Below are positions 8,198-16,301 of a stretch of 64,000 nt of DNA, piece after piece. Location of the stretch: the NCBI GenBank assembly GCA_046348995.1, contig JAXMDB010000010.1:124001-188000 (forward strand), written 5' to 3'. The translations under genes and the position numbers were made by a program. Under the pieces are notes generated by a model. It saw only the letters and a list, made by a program, of their open reading frames with translations, was not told where the DNA came from and searched no databases. This DNA comes from JANNSX01 sp046348995. GTDB taxonomy: Bacteria > Pseudomonadota > Alphaproteobacteria > Rhizobiales > Hyphomicrobiaceae. Each line of letters starts with the position of its first letter. Positions within the stretch are counted from its first letter, which is position 1.

Positions 8198-8917
8198 ATG
8201 GCCGCCTGGATCGCGTTGGCGCTTCTGGTCGTCGCGGGATTGGTGCTGGTCGTCGCGCCCGGCCAGGGATCCGCCCTCGGCCTCGACACGACCAACCTCG
8301 CGCTCGTCGTCGCCGGCGTCGCGACGGTGATCTTCGTCGGCGTGCCGCTCGCCGGTCAGTACCGCGGCCGGCTGGCGGCAGCAGCGCGCGACCTCCTCGT
8401 ATGGGGTGCGATCCTGCTCGCGCTCGTCGCCGCCTACGGCTTCCGCGATCAGCTCCAGATGGTGGCGTCGCGTGTCATGGAGGAGCTGACGCCGGCCGGC
8501 ACCGATCTCGGCGTCGCGACGGAGACGGCCGGCGAGCAGGCCGTGCGCTTGCGCAAGCGCTCGGACGGCCATTTCGTGGCCCGTGCCGTCGTCGAGGGCA
8601 CGCAGATCACGATGCTGATCGACACCGGCGCGAGCTCGGTCGTTCTCAAAAGCACCGACGCCGAGCGCGCCGGCATCGACACGGGCGGCCTCGCTTACGT
8701 CGTGCCCGTCCAAACCGCGAACGGAACCGCCTTCGCCGCCCGCACACGGCTGAAATCGGTCGCCGTCGGCACCATCGCCTACGAGAACGTCGAGGCGCTC
8801 ATCGCCCAGGCCGGCGCGCTCGACGAAAGCCTGCTCGGTATGAGTTTCTTAAGCCGGTTGGGGTCATATGAGTTCTCAGGCGACTATCTGACGCTGCGCA
8901 GCGGTCGCAGCGGCTGA
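8198..8917 (+). CDS. Retropepsin-like aspartic protease, TIGR02281 family, copy 1
   Basis: 239 residues. The N-terminus has three hydrophobic segments (about 1-24, 30-48 and 64-82), then a clan AA aspartic protease domain with the DTGASSVVL motif (catalytic Asp142) and the C-terminal LLGMSFLSRL flap or hydrophobic motif seen in TIGR02281 proteins. These act as dimers with one Asp per subunit. The membrane anchoring suggests the protease faces the periplasm. The gene starts immediately after the DUF1289 gene and is followed by a second, shorter homologue, a tandem duplication. Confidence 0.88.
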   Translation: MAAWIALALLVVAGLVLVVAPGQGSALGLDTTNLALVVAGVATVIFVGVPLAGQYRGRLAAAARDLLVWGAILLALVAAYGFRDQLQMVASRVMEELTPAGTDLGVATETAGEQAVRLRKRSDGHFVARAVVEGTQITMLIDTGASSVVLKSTDAERAGIDTGGLAYVVPVQTANGTAFAARTRLKSVAVGTIAYENVEALIAQAGALDESLLGMSFLSRLGSYEFSGDYLTLRSGRSG

Positions 8918-8948
8918 CCCGGTTTGGCACACGCGTCGAGTAATCTTG

Positions 8949-9512
8949 ATGGGGACGAGTGCGGCACATGCGCTGCGTTCGCTGATCCTGTGGGTCGGCT
9001 GCATCGGCGGAACCTTTTTCGGCGTTTACAATTTCGACGCGCTGCGCGAGCTCGCGTCCGGCGCCACCGGGATGGAGACGCGCGCCGCCGCGACCGATGA
9101 GGCCGAGGTCGCGTCCCAAGGTGAGGACGGCTCGGGTTTCGAGCGCATCGTATTCCTGAAGGCGTCCGACAACGGCCACTTCGAGGCCGAGGCCTACATC
9201 GAGGGCCAAGCCGTGAACGTCCTCGTCGACACCGGTGCGACCGGCGTCGCCCTCACCTACGAGGACGCCGAGGCGATCGGCATCCATCTGAGCGACAGCG
9301 ATTTCACGCATGTGTCGCGCACGGCCAACGGCACCGCCCGGATCGCGCCCGTCACCCTCTCCTCGATCCGCATCGGCGACATCGAGGTCAAGGACGTTCA
9401 GGCATTCGTCGCTGAACCTGGGAAGCTGTTCGCGACTTTGCTAGGTATGACGTTCTTGAGCCGCCTCGAGCGCGTCGACATCCGCGGCAGCGAGCTCGTG
9501 CTGCAGCAGTAG
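8949..9512 (+). CDS. Retropepsin-like aspartic protease, TIGR02281 family, copy 2
   Basis: 187 residues with one N-terminal hydrophobic segment (about 8-28), an acidic linker and a clan AA domain with DTGATGVAL (catalytic Asp94) and C-terminal LLGMTFLSRL. It is clearly paralogous to the preceding gene: the spacing from DTGA to the LLGM.FLSRL block is conserved, while the N-terminal membrane region is reduced from three segments to one. ATG 8949 follows an in-frame TTG. It lies 31 bases after copy 1, probably in the same operon, so a heterodimer is conceivable because each subunit supplies one Asp. Confidence 0.87.
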   Translation: MGTSAAHALRSLILWVGCIGGTFFGVYNFDALRELASGATGMETRAAATDEAEVASQGEDGSGFERIVFLKASDNGHFEAEAYIEGQAVNVLVDTGATGVALTYEDAEAIGIHLSDSDFTHVSRTANGTARIAPVTLSSIRIGDIEVKDVQAFVAEPGKLFATLLGMTFLSRLERVDIRGSELVLQQ

Positions 9513-9550
9513 ACCACCTCGCCGGCGGCGCTCTCGTTCCAGGATCTCCC

Positions 9551-11050
9551 ATGCTCCCCACGCCGCGCACGGATCTCAAACCCAACACGCTCGACTTCGA
9601 GCGGCTGCCGCTCGTAAAACCGACGGGCTTTCGCGAGTACGACGCGCGCTGGCTGTTCCCGGGCGAGATCAACCTGATGGGCCTCAACGCCATCGGCCTG
9701 GGGCTCGCCACCCTCGCGCGGCAGAAAGGCGTCGCACCCCGCTTTGTCGTCGGTCACGACTATCGCTGGTATTCGGCCTCCGTGAAGCAAGCGCTGATGC
9801 TGGGCCTCATGGCCGGCGGCGCCGAGGTGCACGACATCGGTCTCGCGCTGTCGCCGATGGCCTATTTCGCGCAGTTCGCCCTCGATGTCGAAGGCGTCGC
9901 CATGGTGACGGCGAGCCACAACGACAACGGCTGGACCGGCATCAAGATGGGCCTCGGCCGGCCGCTCACCTTCGCGCCGGAGGAAATGACGGCGCTCAAG
10001 GAGATCGTGCTGTCGGGGAAGGGGCAAGCCCGCGACGGCGGCCGCTATGTCTTCGTGCCCGATCTGGCCAAGCGCTACATGGACGATCTCTGCGACCGGC
10101 CGAAGCTCAAACGCAGGCTCAAGGTGATCTGCGCGACGGGCAACGGTACGGCGGGCGCCTTTGCGCCCCAAGTACTCGAGCGGCTCGGGTGCGAGGTCGT
10201 GCCGCTCCATACCGGTCTCGATCACAGATTCCCGCATCACAATCCGAACCCCGAAGATTTGAAGATGCTGCACGCGGTGGCGGACGCGGTGAAGGCGCAC
10301 AAGGCCGACGCCGGTCTCGCGTTCGACGGCGACGGCGATCGCTGCGGCGTCGTCGACAACGAGGGCCGCGAGATCTTCGCCGACCGGGTCGGCGTCATGA
10401 TTGCGCGCGACCTGTCCGCTTTGCATAAAAACGCGCGCTTCGTCGTCGACGTGAAATCGACCGGGCTGTTCGCGACCGATCCGGTGCTGATCGCCAACGG
10501 CGCCAAGACCGACTACTGGAAGACTGGGCACTCCTACATCAAGCGCTACAACCACGAGCACGGCACGCTCGTCGGCTTTGAGAAGTCGGGCCACTTCTTC
10601 TTCAACACGCCGCTCGGCCGCGGTTACGACGACGGCCTCGTCTCGGCGATCGCCGTGCTCGACATGCTCGAGCGGGCGCCCGGCAAGTCGATGGCGGATC
10701 TGGAACGCGCGCTGCCGAAAACCTATCAGTCGCCGACGATGTCGCCGCACTGCGACGACGAGAAGAAGTACGGAATCGTCGAGCAAGTGACGGCGCAGTA
10801 TCAGGCGGCCGAGACGGCGGGTGACAAGATCGCCGGCCAGGTGATCCGCAACCTCGTCACCGTCAACGGCGTCCGCGTCACCCTCGCCGACGGCACCTGG
10901 GGCCTCGTGCGCGCGTCCTCCAACAAGCCCGAGCTCGTGGTGGTCGTCGAGAGCCCGGTGTCGGAAGAAAACAAGATCGCGATGTTCCGCGATATCGAGG
11001 CGCGGCTGGCAGGGTTCGCCGACGTGGGGAAGTGGAATCAGAAGATTTGA
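9551..11050 (+). CDS. Phosphomannomutase/phosphoglucomutase family (alpha-D-phosphohexomutase)
   Basis: 499 residues. Phosphoserine loop TASHN with Ser122, metal-binding loop FDGDGDRCGVVD, sugar-binding GFEKSGHFFF (EKSGH rather than the usual ExSGH) and the C-terminal phosphate-binding region (VRASSNKPELVVVVE) are in the order expected of a four-domain phosphohexomutase. It interconverts hexose 1- and 6-phosphates for exopolysaccharide, LPS or central carbon metabolism; the Man/Glc preference is unresolved. It lies 38 bases after the second protease and may be co-transcribed. A long non-coding region follows. Confidence 0.9.
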   Translation: MLPTPRTDLKPNTLDFERLPLVKPTGFREYDARWLFPGEINLMGLNAIGLGLATLARQKGVAPRFVVGHDYRWYSASVKQALMLGLMAGGAEVHDIGLALSPMAYFAQFALDVEGVAMVTASHNDNGWTGIKMGLGRPLTFAPEEMTALKEIVLSGKGQARDGGRYVFVPDLAKRYMDDLCDRPKLKRRLKVICATGNGTAGAFAPQVLERLGCEVVPLHTGLDHRFPHHNPNPEDLKMLHAVADAVKAHKADAGLAFDGDGDRCGVVDNEGREIFADRVGVMIARDLSALHKNARFVVDVKSTGLFATDPVLIANGAKTDYWKTGHSYIKRYNHEHGTLVGFEKSGHFFFNTPLGRGYDDGLVSAIAVLDMLERAPGKSMADLERALPKTYQSPTMSPHCDDEKKYGIVEQVTAQYQAAETAGDKIAGQVIRNLVTVNGVRVTLADGTWGLVRASSNKPELVVVVESPVSEENKIAMFRDIEARLAGFADVGKWNQKI

Positions 11051-11183
11051 GGGTGGGGCGCAAGCCGTCTCTCATCACACGAGCCGTCGCCTCCCCCTCG
11101 ACCGTCGTCCCCGGAGCCATATCGATCCCGCCCGGCACGGCCGCGATGGCGCGGCACGGAGTGAACGGGCACGACGCTTGCCG

Positions 11184-11330
11184 CCTCTCCCCGTAGCGGA
11201 GCGTACGGGGAGAGGGAAGGGTGAGGGGCAGCTCCAAGCACGTAGCGCGCCACATGTGTGCTGAGCAGCCTGGCAAGAATGCTTGGCCGTTACTTTGCCG
11301 TTTCGCTGCCCCTCACCCTACCCTCTCCCC
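11184..11330. repeat. Hairpin and inverted pair, CTCTCCCC-type intergenic repeat
   Basis: CCTCTCCCCGTA (11184-11195) pairs perfectly with TACGGGGAGAGG (11204-11215). GGGGAGAGGGAAGGGTGAGGGG-type sequence at 11207-11228 has an inverted partner at 11309-11330 differing at one base, and ATGGGCACATCGTGCCAT follows as another small dyad. This matches the style of the repeat at 63-98 and of intergenic repeats often seen in Hyphomicrobiales. Confidence 0.6.
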
Positions 11331-11643
11331 ATGGGCACATCGTGCCATGGAGAGCAGCAACATCGTGCGCCTTTCAACGTAATATTTGCATTCACCATCC
11401 CCCGAAAACCCCGCCGAATCTTATCCCCGCCCCTTGCGCGCCCCCGCATACTCCGTCCGTCACCCGGCGAGGGGCGCTTCTGCAGAGGCGTCTGACGAAG
11501 TGCGGGAGGACACGGCGTCCGCCGGTCGGGCTACGCAAGTCCGAGCGGCGGGGAGAACCTTGGTCCGGAGAGGGTGAGACTCCTCTCCCCGAAGCAGCTC
11601 GGCTTTTGAGGTGACCAAGCCAATCTCCGAAAACGCCGTCGCG

Positions 11644-11670
11644 GGGCGGTGGTGTGCCGCCCTTTGTTTT
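11644..11670 (+). terminator. Terminator-like hairpin with T-rich tail
   Basis: GGGCGG (11644-11649), a seven-base loop, CCGCCC (11657-11662), then TTTGTTTT. It reads as an intrinsic terminator on the plus strand but lies about 600 bases after the nearest upstream gene, so either the upstream transcript is long or a small RNA ends here. Confidence 0.4.
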
Positions 11671-11763
11671 CGGCTCGCGGCACTCGATCGCCCCGCGCCC
11701 CTCGATTGCTCTCAAGCCCGGCGGAGACGCTCGCCGGAAGACGGCGGAGCCATGCTCGAAGTG

Positions 11764-11834
11764 GTGAACGGTGAAATGGTGAACGGTGGCGATCCCTCAC
11801 CAGCCTGTCACCACTTCACCACTTCACCGTTCAC
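11764..11834. repeat. Large imperfect inverted repeat upstream of a small gene
   Basis: GTGAACGGTGAAATGGTGAA (from 11764) and the reverse complement of the sequence at 11811-11834 agree over about 24 bases with few mismatches. The intervening 21 bases form the loop. Each arm is itself a short tandem repeat of GTGAACGGTG/GTGAAATGG units. The element ends 23 bases before the start of the next gene and could be a 5' UTR structure, an operator or a miniature repeat. Confidence 0.6.
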
Positions 11835-11857
11835 GCCTCAGCTCACACGGAGACCCC

Positions 11858-12211
11858 ATGACCGACGACGACTACCTGAATCCCCGCGGCCTGCTCTCAC
11901 GACGCTTGCCGGAGATGGACAAAGCGCTGCGGCTTCGCGTGCTCACGATCGCGACGAATGTCGCCAACGAAGTCAGGAGCGAAACACAGAGACGCGAGCG
12001 GGCCTGGCGCGAGCGGCAGCCGGGCGGACATCACCTCGCGCGCCGCAAGCACAAAGCCGAGCTCAGGATCGAGCAGCAGCTCCTCGCCGCACTGGAGCAG
12101 GAGCTCAAGACGCAACGCGGCTCCAAGGCCTGGCCGGCTCGCTCGGTCAGGCGCCTCGCCGCCGACTACCGAAGGCTCAAGGCCGGCCAGGGAGCCGTCG
12201 GACTTGGCTGA
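11858..12211 (+). CDS. Hypothetical protein, small, Arg-rich, helical
   Basis: 117 residues, start ATG 11858 with CGGAGA 7 bases upstream. I do not recognise the family. It is very rich in Arg, Gln, Glu and Leu, with a predicted helical stretch from about residue 15 to 105 (ERAWRERQPGG, ELRIEQQLLAALEQELKTQ) and a basic C-terminus (SVRRLAADYRRLKAG), so it could bind nucleic acid or form a coiled coil. There is no signal peptide or membrane segment. It is preceded by a large inverted repeat. Coding potential is supported by the Shine-Dalgarno and codon bias, but the gene is not certain. Confidence 0.55.
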   Translation: MTDDDYLNPRGLLSRRLPEMDKALRLRVLTIATNVANEVRSETQRRERAWRERQPGGHHLARRKHKAELRIEQQLLAALEQELKTQRGSKAWPARSVRRLAADYRRLKAGQGAVGLG

Positions 12212-12349
12212 GGGCTGAGCGTGGAAAAAGGGGACTTTCTCCTCCCGCCCTCGGACCTGCGGCAGAGGCCAGGACGCTCGTACAGCTTCCCGGCAACGGG
12301 CTTATGCTGTAGATGGATCGAAAGCTGTGTTTCGACGAAGGAGACCGTG

Positions 12350-13558
12350 ATGCTCGCCAAGTCTGAGCAAGCCTGCTTCGTCATCGCCGACATCTCCGGC
12401 TACACGAGGTTCCTCGCCGCCACGGAGATCGAGCACGCGCAGGACATCGTCGCCGATTTCATGGATACGGTTGTCGAGGGGCTGAGACCGCTCTTCCGTC
12501 TCGCCAAATTCGAAGGCGACGCCGCGTTCCTCTACGCTGCGCGCAGCGACCTCGACAGCTCGCTCATCGAGGACGCGATCGAAGCCGCCTATTTCAAGTT
12601 CCGCCGCCGCAAGCGCGACGTCAGGCAGGCCAGCGCCTGCGTCTGCAAGGCCTGCGCTTCGATGGACGATCTTGATTTCAAGTTCGTCATCCACCACGGC
12701 GAGATGGTGAAGCAATCGATGGGCGGACGCGAGGAGCTGGCGGGTCGCGACGTGATCCTCGTCCACAGGCTGCTCAAGAACTCCGTCAGCGAGCGGTTCG
12801 GCCAGAACGCCTATGCGCTTTACAGCGAGGCCACGATCGCGGCGATGGGCGCCGATCCCAAGGCCCGAAAGCTCGTCGCGCACACCGAGTCGATCGACGT
12901 CATCGGCGATGTGAAGGTTTGGTATCGGGACCTCAAGTCGGCATGGTTGGGCGAAGAAGCGCGCCGGCGCGTGGTCATCGAGCGGGCCGATGCCTACATC
13001 GTCTGGGACTTCGAGATTCCCGCTGAGCGGGCCGATGTCTGGGAGTACATCACCGTTCCCGGGCAGTGGCTCAAATGGTGGTTCGCCGAGACGATCGTCG
13101 AGGACTCCGATGAGGGCCGCCGGGGCGTCGGCACGAAGAACCACTGCACGCATGGCGGAGGAACGGTCGTCGAGGAGATCCTGGACTGGAGTCCGGACAC
13201 GTACTTCACGATCGGCATCACGCTCCCGGCGCCCAACGCGCCGCTGATCGTCATGACGAGAGCGCTGACCGAGGTCCGGCCCGGCGTCACGAGGCTCGAG
13301 ATGCGTGTTGCGCAGCCCGAGCCGGAGCATAAGCCCTTCGTCGACAAGGCCGCCGAGAAGTTCGGGGCGAACATGGTGACGTGCGTCGAGCGGCTGCGGC
13401 GTGTCGTCGAGGAGAAGCCGGTTGCCGCTCCGCCACTCGAGGAGCCGCCGCTGAAACCAAGGAACGCGCGGTTCCTCACCAGCCCCGTCACGGCGGGCCG
13501 GCGCAGCTTGATGGGCGCGCTCGGACAAGCCCTCGGCTTGAGCAAGGTCCGCTCGTAG
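12350..13558 (+). CDS. DUF2652 (class III cyclase-like) + SRPBCC fusion protein
   Basis: 402 residues. Residues 1-190 or so resemble DUF2652, related to class III nucleotidyl cyclases: CFVIADISGYTRFL near the start is the cyclase metal-binding Asp context, and KFEGDAAFLYA matches the second core strand. Residues 205-350 form an SRPBCC/START-like domain (VWDFEIPAERADVWEYITVPGQWLKWW), a hydrophobic ligand-binding fold. The C-tail is low complexity and proline-rich. Whether the cyclase-like domain is active is unclear, since the second catalytic Asp and the transition-state residues are not evident to me. The start has GAAGGAG 6 bases upstream. A sensor coupling a lipid-like ligand to the first domain is possible, but this is inference. 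Confidence 0.8.
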   Translation: MLAKSEQACFVIADISGYTRFLAATEIEHAQDIVADFMDTVVEGLRPLFRLAKFEGDAAFLYAARSDLDSSLIEDAIEAAYFKFRRRKRDVRQASACVCKACASMDDLDFKFVIHHGEMVKQSMGGREELAGRDVILVHRLLKNSVSERFGQNAYALYSEATIAAMGADPKARKLVAHTESIDVIGDVKVWYRDLKSAWLGEEARRRVVIERADAYIVWDFEIPAERADVWEYITVPGQWLKWWFAETIVEDSDEGRRGVGTKNHCTHGGGTVVEEILDWSPDTYFTIGITLPAPNAPLIVMTRALTEVRPGVTRLEMRVAQPEPEHKPFVDKAAEKFGANMVTCVERLRRVVEEKPVAAPPLEEPPLKPRNARFLTSPVTAGRRSLMGALGQALGLSKVRS

Positions 13559-13679
13559 CGGCGCTCGGATGCATCGCGCAAGCTCCGACAGGAAGTCATA
13601 CCGAGGTCGCAGCAGAGGCGCTACCCGGTCTCACGACAGACCGGTAGGCTCTCCGGCGACCAATCTTCGGAGCAGCCGC

Positions 13680-14825
13680 ATGCCCTCTCTCATGACCCCC
13701 AACCTCCTCTCCGAGCTTCGCCGCATTGCCGCGCTGCCGTTGGAAGAGAGCTATGCGCTTCCCCCCCAAGTGTTCACGGACGAGGGCTTTGCCGCGCTCG
13801 AGGACGAGCGGATCTTCAAGCACGCTTGGCAGTGCGTCGGCCGAGCGGATGAGCTGGCTCAGCCCGGCGACTACCTGACGGACGATCTCGGTGGCGATCC
13901 GATCATCGTCGTCCGCGATGGAGGCGGCGCCATCAAGGCCTTCCCCAACATCTGCCGGCATCGCGCCGCGCGGCTGCTCGAGGGCTGCGGGAACGCCAAG
14001 CGGATCGTCTGCCCCTATCACGCCTGGACCTACGATCTCGACGGCAAGCTCCTTTCCGCGCCGTTCATGAGCGAGAGCTTCAAGCCCGAGAGCGTGTGCT
14101 TGACGTCGCTCAGGACGGAGGTGTGGGGCGGCTTCGTCTACGTGAACCCCGATCCGAATGCCGCGCCGCTCGGGCCGCAGCTCGAGCGCCTGTCGCAGCG
14201 CTTCCACAATCACCGGCTCTCCGACTATCGCACCGTGATGCGGGTCGAGGAAACGTGGCCGGCAAATTGGAAAATTCTCTTCGAGAACTTCTCCGAGCCC
14301 TATCATTCCTTCATCGCGCATCGCACGACCGTCGATCCGGCGCTGCCGACGCGGCTCACCCGCCACGACGAGACGGGTGAGGATGCCTGGACGATCTACA
14401 CCCAAGTGCGCCCGCCGGGCGTCACCTACGAGTACGGCGCCGAGATGCGCGTGCTGAACGAGGCGCTCACCGAACGGGAGCGGGCCGAGTATCCGATCTT
14501 CGCGGTGTTCCCGACGCATCTGTGCTCGGTGTCGGCCGAGCGGCTGTTCTGGATCTCGATCCGGCCGCGCGGACCGGGCCATGTGCGCGTCCGCTGGGGC
14601 GTCGATGCCTATCCGGGCGCGATGCCGGAGGGCGAGGAGGGCGAAGCGCGCAAACGCCAGATGCGGGTGAGATTCGACAAGATCAACGGCGAGGATCGCG
14701 AGATCATTTCGCGGCTGCAGTCGAACGCGGCCTCTCGCTACGCGGTGCCGGGACGGCTGTCGCCCAAGGAGAATTGCATCTGGGAGTTCCAGCGGTATCT
14801 GGCGCGGGAGATGCTGCCGGCATGA
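13680..14825 (+). CDS. Aromatic ring-hydroxylating dioxygenase alpha subunit (Rieske non-heme iron oxygenase)
   Basis: 381 residues. The Rieske [2Fe-2S] motif CRH (Cys92, His94) with CPYHAWTYDLDG lies about 18 residues further on. The catalytic mononuclear-iron site is NWKILFENFSEPYHSFIAHR, a variant of the usual DNYxExYH-x4-H. These enzymes hydroxylate or demethylate aromatic or quaternary-amine substrates with an external reductase, which is not encoded nearby. The gene is convergent with the purine operon (7 bases to allA) and stands alone. ATG 13680 was chosen; ATG 13692 is also possible. The substrate is unknown. Confidence 0.88.
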   Translation: MPSLMTPNLLSELRRIAALPLEESYALPPQVFTDEGFAALEDERIFKHAWQCVGRADELAQPGDYLTDDLGGDPIIVVRDGGGAIKAFPNICRHRAARLLEGCGNAKRIVCPYHAWTYDLDGKLLSAPFMSESFKPESVCLTSLRTEVWGGFVYVNPDPNAAPLGPQLERLSQRFHNHRLSDYRTVMRVEETWPANWKILFENFSEPYHSFIAHRTTVDPALPTRLTRHDETGEDAWTIYTQVRPPGVTYEYGAEMRVLNEALTERERAEYPIFAVFPTHLCSVSAERLFWISIRPRGPGHVRVRWGVDAYPGAMPEGEEGEARKRQMRVRFDKINGEDREIISRLQSNAASRYAVPGRLSPKENCIWEFQRYLAREMLPA

Positions 14826-14831
14826 AGATGG

Positions 14832-15353
14832 CTACAATTGAATGATCCGCTCGGCCGCCTTCGGAAACCAGACCTCCTCGAGGTTGCTGCCCGGACCGGC
14901 CCGATCGATAGCCACGAAATCCTGCTCCAACGCGAGTGGCAGCAGCGGGTGATGCCAGACGTTCGGGTAATAGTTGACGCCCTGCGTGCCGGTGGCCAGG
15001 AAGCAGCGCAGCGTGCCGAGATCGGGCGTCTTTGTGCCCTCCGCGACGACCACCAGCCAGTCGTGCCGCGAGAGCGGATAGAAGCATTGGCTGCCGAGCG
15101 GATGCCGCTCGAGCATGCCGATACGCAAGGGCAGCGGCCATTGGCGCGCGCGCACGATCGAGAGCATCGTCCGGCCGCCATCCGCTCCGGCATCGACCTT
15201 GCAGAGATCCGCGAAGCGGCGGGCATAGCCCTGGTTGATCCTGATTTCCTGCGCGCCCTCGATCTCGACGACCTCCCCGAAGGGCGCGAACGCCGCCTTC
15301 GTCAATCGCTCGACGGCCAGCGCATTGATGCGGATGTCGGGGTGGTCGGGCAT
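14832..15353 (-). CDS. allA: Ureidoglycolate lyase
   Basis: 173 residues, AllA family: AFAPFGEVVE near the start, FYPLSRHDWLVVVA in the cupin core and GVNYYPNVWHHPLLPL with metal-binding histidines. It converts ureidoglycolate to glyoxylate and urea, the last step here of purine ring breakdown. It is the last gene of the minus-strand operon, 6 bases after puuE. The presence of AllA implies that allantoate is processed to ureidoglycolate, but no allantoicase is in the window. Confidence 0.93.
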   Translation of the reverse strand: MPDHPDIRINALAVERLTKAAFAPFGEVVEIEGAQEIRINQGYARRFADLCKVDAGADGGRTMLSIVRARQWPLPLRIGMLERHPLGSQCFYPLSRHDWLVVVAEGTKTPDLGTLRCFLATGTQGVNYYPNVWHHPLLPLALEQDFVAIDRAGPGSNLEEVWFPKAAERIIQL

Positions 15354-15359
15354 GGGGCC

Positions 15360-16292
15360 TCAAGGTCCAGGGTAGGGGTGCGTCGCGATCCAGTGCCGTG
15401 CAATGTCGATACGGCGCGCGAGCCACACCCGATCATGCGAGAGCACGTGATCGAGAAAGCGGCGCAAGCCTTCGATGCGGCCGGGCCTCCCTATCAGGCG
15501 ACAGTGCAGCCCGATCGACAGCATGCGCGGCCGCGTCTCGCCTTCACGATACAGGCAGTCGAAGGCATCGCGGAGGTAGGTGAAAAACTGCTCGCCGGTG
15601 TTGAAGCCTTGGGGTGTCGCAAAGCGCATGTCGTTCGTATCGAGCGTGTAGGGCACGACGAGGTGCGGCTTTTCCACGATGCGCGACCAGAAGGGCAGAT
15701 CGTCGGAATAGTCGTCGGCGTCGTAGAGGAAACCGCCCTCCTCGGCGACGAGGCGGCGGGTATTTTCCGATGTGCGGCCCGTGTACCAGCCGAGCGGGCG
15801 CTCGCCGGTGATCCGGCGCTGGATGGCGATGGCTTCCGCCATGTGCGCGCGCTCGGTTTCTTCGGCAAGCCCATGATAGTTGATCCAGCGCAGGCCGTGC
15901 GAGCAGATCTCGTGGCCGTCCTTCAGCGCAACCTCGGCGACGCGCGGATTGCGGGCGAGCGCCATCGCGACGGCGAAGAGCGTGATTGGAATCCGCCGCT
16001 CACGGAACAGATCGAGGATGCGCCAGACCCCGGCACGGGAGCCATACTCGTAGAGGCTCTCCATCGACATGTGCCGCGCGCCCTGAAATGGCAGCGCTCC
16101 GATGATCTCCGAGAGAAACGTCTCTGAGGCGGCATCACCGTGCAGCACGCAATTCTCCCCGCCCTCCTCGTAGTTGAGGACGAATTGAACCGCGATGCGC
16201 GCGCGGCCCGGCCAGCGGGCGTCGGGCGTCTCGGGTCCGTAGCCGATGAGGTCGCGGGGATAGCGGGAGCGGCCGGTTTGGATATCGGTCAT
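15360..16292 (-). CDS. puuE: Allantoinase PuuE (polysaccharide deacetylase fold)
   Basis: 310 residues with the NodB deacetylase fold typical of cofactor-independent allantoinase: YPRDLIGYGPETPDARWPG at the N-terminus, GHEICSHGLRWINYHG with the metal/His motif, and RMLSIGLHCRLIGRPGR near the C-terminus. It hydrolyses (S)-allantoin to allantoate. It lies between puuD and allA in the same operon with short gaps (9 and 6 bases), consistent with the pathway order urate hydroxylase, 5-hydroxyisourate hydrolase, OHCU decarboxylase, allantoinase. Confidence 0.95.
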   Translation of the reverse strand: MTDIQTGRSRYPRDLIGYGPETPDARWPGRARIAVQFVLNYEEGGENCVLHGDAASETFLSEIIGALPFQGARHMSMESLYEYGSRAGVWRILDLFRERRIPITLFAVAMALARNPRVAEVALKDGHEICSHGLRWINYHGLAEETERAHMAEAIAIQRRITGERPLGWYTGRTSENTRRLVAEEGGFLYDADDYSDDLPFWSRIVEKPHLVVPYTLDTNDMRFATPQGFNTGEQFFTYLRDAFDCLYREGETRPRMLSIGLHCRLIGRPGRIEGLRRFLDHVLSHDRVWLARRIDIARHWIATHPYPGP

Positions 16293-16301
16293 TGGCGAAG
16301 T

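Larger units (their letters stand above)
11051..11857. other. Roughly 800-base non-coding region rich in dyads
   Basis: No reading frame here has a recognisable protein. The region holds a strong hairpin (11184-11215), a 22-base inverted pair (11207-11228 with 11309-11330), GC-rich sequence at 11430-11640, a hairpin followed by T-rich sequence at 11644-11670 that resembles a plus-strand intrinsic terminator, and a large imperfect dyad at 11764-11834 just before the next gene. A decayed gene, a repeat cluster or an unrecognised RNA gene ending at 11670 are all possible; I cannot choose from sequence alone. Confidence 0.5.

Noticed and set aside
11258..11614. Open frame of 118 codons in the non-coding region
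   Set aside because: Proline- and arginine-rich with no conserved pattern and overlapping several dyads; no Shine-Dalgarno.
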